A DNA stretch of 28,717 nt from JAGXSE01 sp040757295 (GCA_040757295.1 JBFLXH010000033.1:1-28717), one strand, 5' to 3'; numbered from the stretch's first letter, positions 14,930 through 22,269 are shown. Numbers and translations are program-made. Notes: a model not told the origin generated them from the sequence alone.

Positions 14930-15112
14930 TTAAGCCCAATTTCCGTATTTTGTATTTCTTTTTTCTTCAATACTAGATATTGTATTTAGTGGATATCTTC
15001 GACAGGGAAAGCAATATTCCTTCTCTTCAATCCACTTTTTTGCAAATTTTTTACATTCAATGCGTCTTTTGTCACTTAATCCAGAATTGCCCCGATATAC
15101 TGGGTTTTGGGA
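14930..15112 (-). pseudogene. Startless coding-like stretch before the Spo0E-like gene
   Basis: A 60-codon open frame on the minus strand ends 24 bp before the Spo0E-like ATG. It reads '...RRIECKKFAKKWIEEKEYC', 'FPCRRYPLNTISSIEE' and on to TAA, with Cys at a Cx2C pair and one further upstream Cys, like a small zinc protein. No ATG/GTG/TTG exists in this frame before the preceding TGA. It is therefore a truncated or frameshifted gene, or begins with a rare start. Confidence 0.35.
14998..15004 (-). promoter_or_regulatory. Candidate Spo0A box upstream of the Spo0E-like gene
   Basis: TGTCGAA on the minus strand, an exact 0A-box core, lies 20-odd bases before an AAATACAAT that could be a -10. It overlaps the coding-like remnant, so chance is possible. 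Confidence 0.4.
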
Positions 15113-15197
15113 TCAAAACCCGCTTTCCAGTATTCCATAAAAAAAGGTAAATTGCAAGGGATAAATGGCAGAAAAAGCATTTAATTCGGCAAGGACA

Positions 15198-15257
15198 AAA
15201 AAATGCCGAGGAGCGTCTGCACCGGTCGGGGGACCTGCAGGAAACCTCGGCATTTTT
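15198..15257 (-). terminator. Terminator of the sleB-ypeB operon
   Basis: AAATGCCGAGG and CCTCGGCATTT pair around a large internal part. On the minus strand the stem is followed by TTTTTTTGTCC. It lies 18 bp after the ypeB stop. Confidence 0.75.
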
Positions 15258-15274
15258 CATGTCTTATTCTGTCC

Positions 15275-16618
15275 TTAAAGAACCAATTGTCCGCCTGGAA
15301 GCTCAATTACTTTTCTGATGCTCTCCTCCTGCCCGGTAATTGCATTAATATATATCAGGAAGGCATCTCCGCCCAGGGAGGCCTTAACCTCATATGTCAG
15401 GAGTTCTTTACCAGTATCTAGAGGAATAAGGGCCTTACGGACTTTTTCAACCTTTAAATCGCCGCTAACTTTTTTACGGGCTTCTTCTTCAGTCAATACT
15501 GATTCCGGCATTTCTCGCTCCCGGTGGGACATCAAATAGGGTATCCCGTCAAATCCCACTACCTGCCCATTATCCAAAGCTACCTTCACCTTGACCTGGT
15601 CCGGGTATAGAATCACATCTCCTTCTTTAGCGGCAAAAACAATTGTCTGAACATTATTCTCTTTCATACTATAAGTTGGGGCCATCTCCTCATACCCTCT
15701 GGAGGAAAGAAACTCTTTGGCTTTATCAAGAGCTTCCTCGCCTGTCATCCTGGGCTGGCCGACGGTCCTGTTATTCAAAAACCAGACTACATGGCCTCCT
15801 TCTTTGCTGACATCTACCGCAATCCGCTCCCGGTCGCCGCCTAGCATCACGATGGACCAAGCCGGGATTACTCCCTCGGCCTCGCCAGTAGTATCAACCC
15901 GGACAGCCCGGTTGTTTCCTTGGTCAACAAATTCCCCGGCAATTTTTACGGCCTGATCTCTGTTAACCCGGGGACCTTTAAGACCTTGGGGTTTTCTGTT
16001 TTCCAAATGGTCAGAAAAGGGCCCGTCATATACTAAGGTGGGCAGTTCCTGCAAACGCTTATCGATGTTGATAAACCCATCCATACCATCAGGAGCGGCA
16101 GCTTGGGCTACCCTGGTGGGCTGCTTCACCCAGGTATCAATCCAGCGGAACCCTCCGCGGGCTATCCTCGCTTCAATCCCGTGGAGGTCTTGGCCGAACT
16201 TACCCATTTGGGTATGGAACCTGTTCAATTGGGCCAGATGGTCATCGTTCAGGCCTTCCCCGCTTGCAATGGCCCTGGCCACGCTGTAACTGTAATCACC
16301 GACCTGGCTCAAAAACTTCCGGCTGGCAGCCATGTTAATGTTTTTAAAGGGCAGTTGGGCGAGGGATTGCTGAGCCCCGGTCGCCCGGTGCCAGACTTCC
16401 GTTAAATAAATAATGTTTTGCCTTGGCGAATCGGAGGCCAGGGTTTTAGCCAGCAACACCTCAACCTGTTCCACTGAGTTTAATGTTTCATAAAATTCCC
16501 GCTGATAGTTTGCCTCCAGTGCAAAAGCAAGCCGGGATTTATTGTTCCTTTCCCAAAACCCCCAAGCCGCAGTTGCCAAAAGGGCAAGCACCAGCAATGC
16601 CGCCCACCACCGTCGCAT
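15275..16618 (-). CDS. ypeB: Germination protein YpeB
   Basis: A 447-residue spore protein needed to place or stabilise SleB. A single N-terminal membrane segment occupies about residues 5-21 ('WWAALLVLALLATAAWGFW'). A helical region with 'YLTEVWHRATGAQQSLAQLP' follows, then a C-terminal half of PepSY-like repeats ('RVNRDQAVKIAGEFVDQGNN', 'MTGEEALDKAKEFLSSRGYE', 'LTEEEARKKVSGDLKVEKVR'). The length matches B. subtilis YpeB (about 450). The ATG follows AAGGAGGG. It is 41 bp downstream of sleB, the standard bicistronic arrangement, probably forespore-expressed, though I could not place a convincing sigma-G promoter. Confidence 0.95.
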   Translation of the reverse strand: MRRWWAALLVLALLATAAWGFWERNNKSRLAFALEANYQREFYETLNSVEQVEVLLAKTLASDSPRQNIIYLTEVWHRATGAQQSLAQLPFKNINMAASRKFLSQVGDYSYSVARAIASGEGLNDDHLAQLNRFHTQMGKFGQDLHGIEARIARGGFRWIDTWVKQPTRVAQAAAPDGMDGFINIDKRLQELPTLVYDGPFSDHLENRKPQGLKGPRVNRDQAVKIAGEFVDQGNNRAVRVDTTGEAEGVIPAWSIVMLGGDRERIAVDVSKEGGHVVWFLNNRTVGQPRMTGEEALDKAKEFLSSRGYEEMAPTYSMKENNVQTIVFAAKEGDVILYPDQVKVKVALDNGQVVGFDGIPYLMSHREREMPESVLTEEEARKKVSGDLKVEKVRKALIPLDTGKELLTYEVKASLGGDAFLIYINAITGQEESIRKVIELPGGQLVL

Positions 16619-16659
16619 TCAAAGGTTCCCTCCTTTTGTTCATCTTCATTCTACAACCA

Positions 16660-17382
16660 CTACCGGGCGAAAACATGCCGACCAATTTGGGTTACGATGG
16701 TCCGGGTCCACACCCAGGGATTTACCGGTTTGCCCGGGTTCCAAAAATAAATGGAACCATAGGTTGGATCCCATCCGTTCATGGCGTCTTGCGCTGCCCG
16801 CCTGGGGGAATCCAGGTCACTTATCCGCCAGATCAGGCCGTTGGAAACGCTTTCAAAGGCCAGGGGCTGGTAAATGACTCCGGCCAAGCTGTTGGGAAAG
16901 GACGGACTTTTAATCCGGTTCAGGATTACCGCAGCAACCGCAACCTGCCCCGTATAGGGTTCTCCCCCTGCTTCCGCCGCCACCACCCGGGTCAAAAGGT
17001 TTAAATCATCCCGGTTAGAAACCCCGGTCGTGGGAGTATAAACAGCAGCCGCAGCTCCTTCTGTTCTGGCAGAGGCCACCCACACCCCCAGAGCTGCCCA
17101 GGTTTGCGGTCCGACCAGTCCATCAACGGGAAGGCCATTAACCCGCTGGAATTGCCGCACAGCGGCAGAAGTCTGGGCTCCAAAAACGCCGCTGATTGGC
17201 CCATCGTAATAGCCCCAGTTTTGCAGTCTGGTCTGTAGTGTAATTACATCAGAACCCTGACTGCCCCAATAAAGAGTCGGCGGGTGCTGAGCCTCAACCG
17301 GAGGCAAGAGCCTGCTATCCATTAAAACCACTGCTGCCAAAACAACCAGCAATATGCTAACAATCAATACCTTGCGCCCCAC
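16660..17382 (-). CDS. sleB: Spore cortex-lytic enzyme SleB
   Basis: A lytic transglycosylase acting on spore cortex during germination. Of 240 residues, the first ~31 are a signal peptide ('ILLVVLAAVVLMDSRLL'). A peptidoglycan-binding domain is at about 38-98 ('GSDVITLQTRLQNWGYYDG', 'LPVDGLVGPQTWAALG'). The catalytic hydrolase_2 domain spans about 125-240, with the Glu in 'VVAAEAGGEPYTGQVAVAAV' and the end 'NPWVWTRTIVTQIGRHVFA'. The start is GTG with GAGGGGGG 6 bases upstream. It is first in the operon with ypeB and divergent from an unrecognised gene across 178 bp that shows no clear promoter. A paralogous catalytic domain is at 24.8-25.7 kb. Confidence 0.96.
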   Translation of the reverse strand: MGRKVLIVSILLVVLAAVVLMDSRLLPPVEAQHPPTLYWGSQGSDVITLQTRLQNWGYYDGPISGVFGAQTSAAVRQFQRVNGLPVDGLVGPQTWAALGVWVASARTEGAAAAVYTPTTGVSNRDDLNLLTRVVAAEAGGEPYTGQVAVAAVILNRIKSPSFPNSLAGVIYQPLAFESVSNGLIWRISDLDSPRRAAQDAMNGWDPTYGSIYFWNPGKPVNPWVWTRTIVTQIGRHVFAR

Positions 17383-17560
17383 GCGTTACCCCCCTCAAAC
17401 TGGTTTTGTTCAACCTTATTTTGGTTTTAATGGCCATAATTTATACCCGGACAGATTTTTTACTTTTGTCGGTGGTTAGCCCCGGTCAATCGCACCATCA
17501 GCATTGCCACTCCATAAAATAGTATAAACGCACCACTGCACGCGGAAAGGAGGAATTACC

Positions 17561-17926
17561 TTGTTTAACGTGCTTAGCGATCCCCAAGTTATTTCTGCCC
17601 TACAGGGAATTAAGCCATTTCTTGGGCCTACCGGCAGATCCGTATCAGAAATGGTAGAAGCGCTTGGGGAACTTTTTTCCTCGGAAAGCAACCAAAGAGC
17701 GGCAAAGGCATTTGCGGCTATGTTGGGGATGCAAGACGAGGTTTCTACGCAGGAGGCTGGGCTTACCAGTTTAGCAACGTCAATCCCTTATCTCTTTTTT
17801 ATCGTTCTCCCCCTGATAGCTACCCAGGCTTCCACCCAGACTTGGCATCAGGATTATGGACAATACTCTAACGCCGGTCCCGCAGCCGAGGACAGCGCTA
17901 GAACCAGCAGAGCATATCAAGATTAA
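17561..17926 (+). CDS. Unrecognised 121-residue protein with one hydrophobic segment
   Basis: I do not recognise a family. The first half is predicted helical and amphipathic ('VISALQGIKPFLGPTGRSVS', 'MVEALGELFSSESNQRAAKA'). A hydrophobic stretch at about 73-90 ('IPYLFFIVLPLIATQ') could span a membrane, and a polar tail rich in Ala, Ser and Tyr follows. The start is TTG with GGAGGA 6 bases upstream. It is divergent from sleB and followed by its own terminator, then by another unrecognised gene 146 bp on. The two may act together, since both are small, helical and placed between sleB and the LysM gene; this is inference. Confidence 0.7.
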   Translation: MFNVLSDPQVISALQGIKPFLGPTGRSVSEMVEALGELFSSESNQRAAKAFAAMLGMQDEVSTQEAGLTSLATSIPYLFFIVLPLIATQASTQTWHQDYGQYSNAGPAAEDSARTSRAYQD

Positions 17927-17963
17927 CGCGATCTGTTCCGGTTGATGCCGGTCAAGCAGATGC

Positions 17964-17998
17964 CAGGCCAAGCCAAACTTTTGGCTGGCCTTTTTTTC
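17964..17998 (+). terminator. Terminator after the 121-residue gene
   Basis: AGGCC/GGCCT with inner AGCCAAA/TTTGGCT, followed by TTTTTTTCC. It lies 38 bp past the stop. Confidence 0.85.
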
Positions 17999-18072
17999 CA
18001 CAAATTAAAAGTAACAGGTACCGGGCTGACCGCATATACTTTCTTGACTAGTGCTTTGGGAGGTGTTTGTCG

Positions 18073-18519
18073 TTGGAGGTAAAGAATGAACTGACCGTCC
18101 CTAGAGATTTGATGGAAGATTTTTTTAAGCTCTTGGATCGGCAAACGGATGAAAAGCTACCAGCTAATATGCTAATGGCTTTTTTGGGTCTGTTTGAACT
18201 GGCTCATATTTTAAACATGGTTCATGGCAGCATGCCTATTCAGGAAGCAATGCAAAGGTCTCAACAGGTTTCCTCTTTAAAGGATAACCTGTTAAACATG
18301 CTATCATCCCAGGGGGGGGCTGACCTTCCCCTGGCGGAGATGGCGAGCATGTTGGGCGGGAAAAATCCCGCGGCTTTGATGAGCCTATTAAAAATGCTGG
18401 CTGGGCCCCATCCTGGAGCTCCGCCTCCTGCCCCAGATCCTCTCCGGCCCCCTGTAAGCGCTGAGGGGAAAAAACCAGTTGACGATGCCCGGAAAATAAG
18501 CAACCCAAATAGCAAATAG
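18073..18519 (+). CDS. Unrecognised 148-residue helical protein with Pro-rich tail
   Basis: No family is recognised. Residues about 1-105 look helical with many Met and Leu ('LMEDFFKLLDRQTDEKLPAN', 'MLMAFLGLFELAHILNMVHG', 'LLNMLSSQGGADLPLAEMAS'). Residues about 110-148 are a Pro/Gly/Lys-rich disordered tail. There is no signal peptide. I use the TTG at 18073 because GGGAGGTG lies 7 bases before it; the TTG two codons earlier is too close. It resembles the preceding gene in small size, helical content and 'ML' clusters but not clearly in sequence. It is followed by a terminator-like family C hairpin. Confidence 0.7.
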   Translation: MEVKNELTVPRDLMEDFFKLLDRQTDEKLPANMLMAFLGLFELAHILNMVHGSMPIQEAMQRSQQVSSLKDNLLNMLSSQGGADLPLAEMASMLGGKNPAALMSLLKMLAGPHPGAPPPAPDPLRPPVSAEGKKPVDDARKISNPNSK

Positions 18520-18540
18520 GGTTTTCAACCCAGAATAATT

Positions 18541-18641
18541 AATTATCCTCAGTTATTATTTGCCAAATAAGCAATTATTTCCATAATGTGTTTCAACAAA
18601 ATCAACCTTCAAGTCTTCCGAAAGGAAGATTTTGTTTTTTT
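18541..18641 (-). repeat. Family C repeat (inverted), its hairpin acting as a plus-strand terminator
   Basis: Reverse-complement blocks ACAAAATCTTCC, GGAAGACTTGAAGGTTGA, TTGAAACACATTATGGAAAT and TTGCTTATT follow the order of the 14.0 kb copy without its B insert. On the plus strand TCTTCC-GAAA-GGAAGA plus TTTTGTTTTTTT (18614-18641) is a good terminator for the upstream gene. The rest of the 335-bp gap up to 18854 has no credible gene. Confidence 0.65.
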
Positions 18642-18738
18642 CCGAAAAGCGCGGGTTTTTTCCCAAAGGCTTCGCTTATTTTCCACTATTTACATAAAGG
18701 AATAGCCTAACCGGCCCCCGAATCAATATGTCAAAATC

Positions 18739-18745
18739 TGTCGAA
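18739..18745 (+). promoter_or_regulatory. Candidate Spo0A box upstream of the four-LysM gene
   Basis: An exact TGTCGAA word lies 110 bp before the GTG start. A GAGGCTCGACG further down could pair with CGAACCT around it. Evidence is the word alone. Confidence 0.3.
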
Positions 18746-18854
18746 CCTACCAGGACCCGGTGAAACCGCCCAAACCTCATCTTTTTGTAGCGGCCTATGG
18801 TTTTTCTGGTTTTGAGGCTCGACGCCACAATTCATTTCTAAGGAGGTTGATATA

Positions 18855-20081
18855 GTGGCTCCCTACCGGCTACCCCCTTTTAGCCGATTACTGGCATCGT
18901 TATTATGCGTGTTTTTGTTTTTCGGGATGAGCCCCTATGGAATTGGACAAGCCTTTGCATCCATAGTTTCTCAGGCCTACCAGTCATACCAGATTAATGG
19001 CGGCGATACCCTCTGGCTCTTAAGCCAAAGGTACAGCGCCTCCACTAGTGATATCAGGACACTTAACCGGTTAACTACTGACGCCTTACATAATAATCAG
19101 ACCATCATGCTGCCAGTCCTGTTGGAAGGGACCAATATTCTTTACAGGGTTCAACCTGGAGACACCCTGTTTTTAATCTCCAACCGGGTGAAGCGCAGCA
19201 TCGATGCCATCAAGGCAGCCAGCAATCTCAAAAGTGACATGCTTTTTTCGGGCCAAACCCTAAGGGTCCCTGCCGCCAGAGAAGGGGCACAGCTTTATGT
19301 AGCAAAGGCGGGAGACAGTCTTTTTAACATCGGCCAGCGTTTCGGAGTTTCTGTGGACAGGCTGGTGGACTTTAACCGGCTGAACTCCAGCCAGATCTTG
19401 GCCGGTCAAATAATAGAGGTTCCCGGAACGGGGTCGGCCCCTCCGCCGGCGGCCCCTCCGCCGGCTCCATCGCCTCCTCCCTCTGCCGGGCTGCCAGTTC
19501 ACCGGGTACAGACAGGGGAAACCCTATCTTCCATAGCAGCCAGGTATCAGACAACGGTTAACGCCATTTATGTCACCAACAGGCTTAATGTTGATTATCT
19601 AATGGTTGGCCAACCTCTTTACATACCGGTAGGCAACCAGCAGCCTGTTCAGGTAGCGGGCCCCAGAGGAGAACAACGGCCTGGGTTCGGGGAACTGCTG
19701 GATTGGGAATGGGCCAGATGGATTTATAACCCTGGATCCACTGCAACGGTAACTGATTTGCAGACTGGCTTAAGGTGGCGGATTCACCACCTGGGCGGGA
19801 GCAACCACGCTGACTCCGAACCATTAACGGCTGCCGACACCAGGATTATGAAACAAGCTTTTGGGGGCCAATGGTCGTGGAGCGCCAGGGCTGTACTGCT
19901 GGAAGTCAATAACCGGGTACTGGCAGCATCCATCAACGGGATGCCCCACAGCATCCAAACAATCTCTAATAATGATTTTCCTGGCCATTTTTGCTTATAT
20001 TTTTTCAACAGCAGGACTCATACCACCAATACTATTCCGCCTGACTACCAGGCGATGGTCTTGAAGGCAGCAGGCCGATAA
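18855..20081 (+). CDS. Secreted four-LysM protein with unrecognised C-terminal domain
   Basis: A 408-residue exported wall-binding protein. A signal peptide occupies about residues 1-36 ('LLASLLCVFLFFGMSPYGIG'). Four LysM modules start near residues 46 ('YQINGGDTLWLLSQRYSAST'), 96 ('YRVQPGDTLFLISNRVK'), 147 ('YVAKAGDSLFNIGQRFGVSV') and 214 ('HRVQTGETLSSIAARYQT'). The last two are separated by a linker of repeated A/P-rich units. The C-terminal ~130 residues (from 'FGELLDWEWARWIYNPGSTA') form a globular domain with 'NDFPGHFCLYFFNSRTHTTN', which I have no name for; its conserved-looking His residues suggest an enzyme. GTG start, AAGGAGG 8 bases upstream. It is followed by strong terminators. 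Confidence 0.85.
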   Translation: MAPYRLPPFSRLLASLLCVFLFFGMSPYGIGQAFASIVSQAYQSYQINGGDTLWLLSQRYSASTSDIRTLNRLTTDALHNNQTIMLPVLLEGTNILYRVQPGDTLFLISNRVKRSIDAIKAASNLKSDMLFSGQTLRVPAAREGAQLYVAKAGDSLFNIGQRFGVSVDRLVDFNRLNSSQILAGQIIEVPGTGSAPPPAAPPPAPSPPPSAGLPVHRVQTGETLSSIAARYQTTVNAIYVTNRLNVDYLMVGQPLYIPVGNQQPVQVAGPRGEQRPGFGELLDWEWARWIYNPGSTATVTDLQTGLRWRIHHLGGSNHADSEPLTAADTRIMKQAFGGQWSWSARAVLLEVNNRVLAASINGMPHSIQTISNNDFPGHFCLYFFNSRTHTTNTIPPDYQAMVLKAAGR

Positions 20082-20084
20082 ATA

Positions 20085-20126
20085 TTAGGGGGGAGAAGGA
20101 AACAATTGTTTCCTTCTCCCCCCTAA
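20085..20126. terminator. 42-nt perfect palindrome between the LysM gene and veg
   Basis: The two 21-base arms, each reading TTAGGGGGGAGAAGGAAACAA on its own strand, are exact reverse complements with no unpaired centre. It lies 3 bp past the LysM gene stop. There is no long T-run; it probably works with the next hairpin. Confidence 0.7.
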
Positions 20127-20131
20127 AAACC

Positions 20132-20159
20132 AACTGCCAGGCTTAACCTGGCAGTTTCT
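20132..20159. terminator. Bidirectional terminator between convergent LysM gene and veg
   Basis: AACTGCCAGG-CTTAA-CCTGGCAGTT is followed by TCTTT on the plus strand and GGTTTTTAG on the minus strand. It ends at the veg stop codon. Confidence 0.75.
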
Positions 20160-20441
20160 TTACCTGCCCCCAGCAGAGGCCAGGCGCTCTTCCCCGGCTT
20201 CATTGATCAAGGATAACTCAACATCCTCTGTTAGGATGTCAGAATAGCTAAAAGATAGGCGCCGGTCCTGGCATGTTTTCCCATCCAGCTTGATAATAAA
20301 AATATGGGGATAGGTCTGCTCCAGAACTCCGATACGCTCAACGACTTTTTTGCGGCCCCGGTTAGCGCGCAATTTAATTCTACGGCCTACACAGGCGTCC
20401 AGGTCCTGTTTTATTTCTGCCAGCACTTTTTTTGCTGCCAC
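20160..20441 (-). CDS. veg: Veg protein
   Basis: A small (93-residue) conserved Firmicutes protein linked in B. subtilis to biofilm gene control. It matches the family: 'VLAEIKQDLDACVGRRIKLR', 'ANRGRKKVVERIGVLEQTYP', 'FSYSDILTEDVELSLIN'. I use the GTG at 20441: GAGG sits 8 bases before it, and the ATG 24 bases further up would fall at the predicted transcription start. Veg is normally next to yabG and sspF-ispE; here a toxin-antitoxin pair separates it from yabG and sspF is missing. Its strong consensus promoter is as in B. subtilis, where veg is very highly transcribed. Confidence 0.92.
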   Translation of the reverse strand: MAAKKVLAEIKQDLDACVGRRIKLRANRGRKKVVERIGVLEQTYPHIFIIKLDGKTCQDRRLSFSYSDILTEDVELSLINEAGEERLASAGGR

Positions 20442-20472
20442 CTGACCACCCTCTTTCACCTTCATCGTAGAT

Positions 20473-20501
20473 ATTATACAGTCAGAGGCAGTCCGTGTCA
20501 A
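20473..20501 (-). promoter_or_regulatory. Consensus sigma-A promoter of veg
   Basis: TTGACA (20501-20496), 17 bases, TATAAT (20478-20473): a perfect 12 of 12 match with ideal spacing. Transcription should begin near 20466, giving a ~25-base leader with the GAGG binding site. Confidence 0.9.
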
Positions 20502-20588
20502 TAATTTTTTAGTTCCGAACCAAGTAAGTCATTTTAAATATGCCCCGAATTAGTCTGGATTTCTGCACAGCTTTATACTGGCGACCCT

Positions 20589-21011
20589 TTATTCCCCGAT
20601 AGCCTTTGCCAGGTATTGCCGAAAGAGATTAAAATCTCCCAACTCTTCGCGAAGGATCTTATGCAGCTGGGCGACATCCACCGCCCAGTATAAATGCACC
20701 AGACGATTGCGAAACCGCGCCATATTAGCTAAACGCTCGCCAAATTCATAAGGAAATAACCCGTTCTCCGTAAGGACTCGAAACGTATCCGCGTAATCTT
20801 CGGGCACCCTATAACCATTTTTTCTGATCAAGTGATTAACTATATCAATGGTCGCTTCAATGGCCACAACGAAATTGTACTTGGCACTGGCTACTTTATG
20901 GGGATCAATCGCAAACTGCTCCAGGGGAATTGCCGCCAACTCCCGCAAAAGCCTTAACGCTGCGTTCTGCTCTGAGAGCAGACGGGTTAATTTGTCGCTT
21001 TCATATCTCAA
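20589..21011 (-). CDS. hepT: HepT-like HEPN ribonuclease toxin
   Basis: A 140-residue all-helical HEPN (DUF86) protein. The RX4HXY catalytic motif is 'RNRLVHLY' with Arg101, His106 and Tyr108. The rest ('YNFVVAIEATIDIVNHLIRK', 'YADTFRVLTENGLFPYEFGE') is typical of the family. HepT toxins cut RNA and are silenced by AMPylation of the Tyr by MntA. It overlaps the mntA end by 11 bp, the usual operon form. It sits between veg and yabG, which are normally adjacent, so it was likely inserted by transfer. Confidence 0.92.
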   Translation of the reverse strand: MRYESDKLTRLLSEQNAALRLLRELAAIPLEQFAIDPHKVASAKYNFVVAIEATIDIVNHLIRKNGYRVPEDYADTFRVLTENGLFPYEFGERLANMARFRNRLVHLYWAVDVAQLHKILREELGDFNLFRQYLAKAIGE

Positions 21012-21423
21012 GATCCAACACTTCCTTTAAGTAATGTCGGCGAAAGGGATAAAAATCAAAATATCGGCTCAAAGTAGATGCCTCGAATTCCACTCGCAAG
21101 CTTTCGTCTTTGTCCACCAGCTTCCGGCCATTTTTTAGCACGTTGTAACGGAAGGAGAGGGGTGCGCGATTTAGAACCCGTACATCTACGGGGAAAGGGA
21201 ACAGCTTCTGCAGGCTCTCCTCTAATCTTACTTCGTAACGCAGGAAATTTACCTCGCTGTCCGCTTTTAAGAAAATGGCAACGTCAATATCGCCGAAATT
21301 GTCCTTTTCGTTGAACGACCCGTGTAAATAGGCAAAAACCACACTCGGATCCTGTGCGAGCACTTCAGCTAACCTTTTTGTAATGTCGTCTTGTTCTTCC
21401 TGGGTTACCCGGTAGCGTTGCAT
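21001..21423 (-). CDS. mntA: MntA-like minimal nucleotidyltransferase antitoxin
   Basis: A 140-residue partner of HepT. The polymerase-beta fold motif 'YLHGSFNEKDNFGDIDVAIF' places Gly35-Ser36 and Asp45-x-Asp47, the nucleotide/metal site; a third Asp is in 'PVDVRVLN'. MntA enzymes transfer AMP to the HepT Tyr to neutralise it. The ATG at 21423 has only a weak binding site (GGGG about 10 bases upstream), so it may be translated by coupling with a small upstream ORF. Confidence 0.92.
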   Translation of the reverse strand: MQRYRVTQEEQDDITKRLAEVLAQDPSVVFAYLHGSFNEKDNFGDIDVAIFLKADSEVNFLRYEVRLEESLQKLFPFPVDVRVLNRAPLSFRYNVLKNGRKLVDKDESLRVEFEASTLSRYFDFYPFRRHYLKEVLDLEI

Positions 21424-21434
21424 ATAAACAGCCC

Positions 21435-21551
21435 CTATTCATCTTGTAGAAACCGCGGCATTGGCTCTAGTTTCTTGGCATCCCCTTTGTTCCTCCACTG
21501 TTTATGCTGGTTATTACCATAATATACCTTGACATTCGGAAAATCAACCAT
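21435..21551 (-). CDS. Possible 38-residue small ORF leading mntA
   Basis: Reads 'MVDFPNVKVYYGNNQHKQWR', then 'NKGDAKKLEPMPRFLQDE' to TAG, 11 bases before the mntA ATG. The composition is protein-like and hydrophilic, and a GTG four codons earlier has AGGTAGGGAT just in front. It could be a leader gene, a third component of the toxin-antitoxin operon, or the 3' remnant of a larger gene. No family is recognised. Confidence 0.4.
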   Translation of the reverse strand: MVDFPNVKVYYGNNQHKQWRNKGDAKKLEPMPRFLQDE

Positions 21552-21859
21552 TCCAAATACCACATCCCTACCTCAAGCCCTGCTCTCCATTACGACCGAT
21601 AACCGATTATATTTCCTCCAGGCACGCACAGATTTTCTTTCCCGGCCCTAACTCTACGCAAAATAAAAAGACGGGAGTCAACTCGCGCCATGAACACCTC
21701 TGACCTTTCAACCTGCCTACTCTATAAACACGGTTTGCTGATAAAATTTTGACCTATTTTCCCTGTACCAATAAGCTACTTGTGTCAAAAGCATTCTTTT
21801 TTTTAACTGACTATCAAGCTAACTCAGAACAATATCTTTGTCCCCCCACATTCCCTTGC

Positions 21860-22260
21860 AAAGGGTTGTGTTTTTCAAGGCTTTGTCCCCAAAATTACCG
21901 TGTCAGATTCGTCCGGGGCGAGGAGGGCTTCCCCAGTTGCTTAGGACGTCCTGCGCCACCGTGCCGCCACTAACACCCCGCTGGAGTGCATCCGCGTATC
22001 AGTCAGCTTTCGCGACTGCATGCTGCCTTCGCCTATACTCAAAAGCTCGGCCTCCAGAGTTTTTGTTTTCGAGGCTGCTTTGTGTTCACTTGCGTTGCGG
22101 CCCGGCAACTCACTCACCGTTCTTACAGCGGCTTTGCCGGCAGACTTCAGGATGTTGGTCTCCCTCTATCCTGCTGCCCAAGTTGCGGAGTTCTGACTTT
22201 TCCTCCGGCGGGTCTGTCTCCCGCTGTACGCCCCAGCCTTTGCCGGGCATGCGAGTAGTT
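21860..22260 (-). other. GC-rich, strongly structured non-coding stretch
   Basis: About 400 bp, clearly richer in G+C than its AT-rich flanks. Read on the minus strand it contains many stems: GCGGG/CCCGC, GGAG/CTCC, GGCAG-GGAT/ATCC-CTGCC, GTTGC/GCAAC, GCCTC/GAGGC, AGTC-GC-GAAA-GC-GACT. Plus-strand open frames (21838-22305, 21986-22258) are Ser/Pro/Arg/Cys-rich, overlap each other and lack ribosome sites. It may be a piece of a group II intron (a GCGAAAGCTGA word is reminiscent) or another large RNA; no domain V and no reverse transcriptase are present. The remainder of the 1-kb gap from 21552 to 21859 shows nothing definite. Confidence 0.45.
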
Positions 22261-22269
22261 ACATTTTTT

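Noticed and set aside
17383..17560. Sigma-G promoter of sleB
   Set aside because: A GTATA and a CATTAAA are present but only 8-9 bases apart, far from the expected 17-18.
18676..18828. Minus-strand 50-codon frame starting GTG upstream of the four-LysM gene
   Set aside because: The frame is protein-like in part ('FHRVLVGSTDFDILIRG') and vaguely familiar, but has no ribosome site, an overlapping rival frame, and sits among repeats. Left as unproven.
18739..18850. c-di-AMP (ydaO) or c-di-GMP riboswitch before the LysM gene
   Set aside because: Such riboswitches often precede wall genes, but none of their conserved core words are present.
21900..22260. RNase P RNA on the minus strand
   Set aside because: A GGAGGAAAAGTC word resembles the conserved P4 region, but the other conserved regions (ACAGAA end, the GGTAAGAG block in order) are absent.
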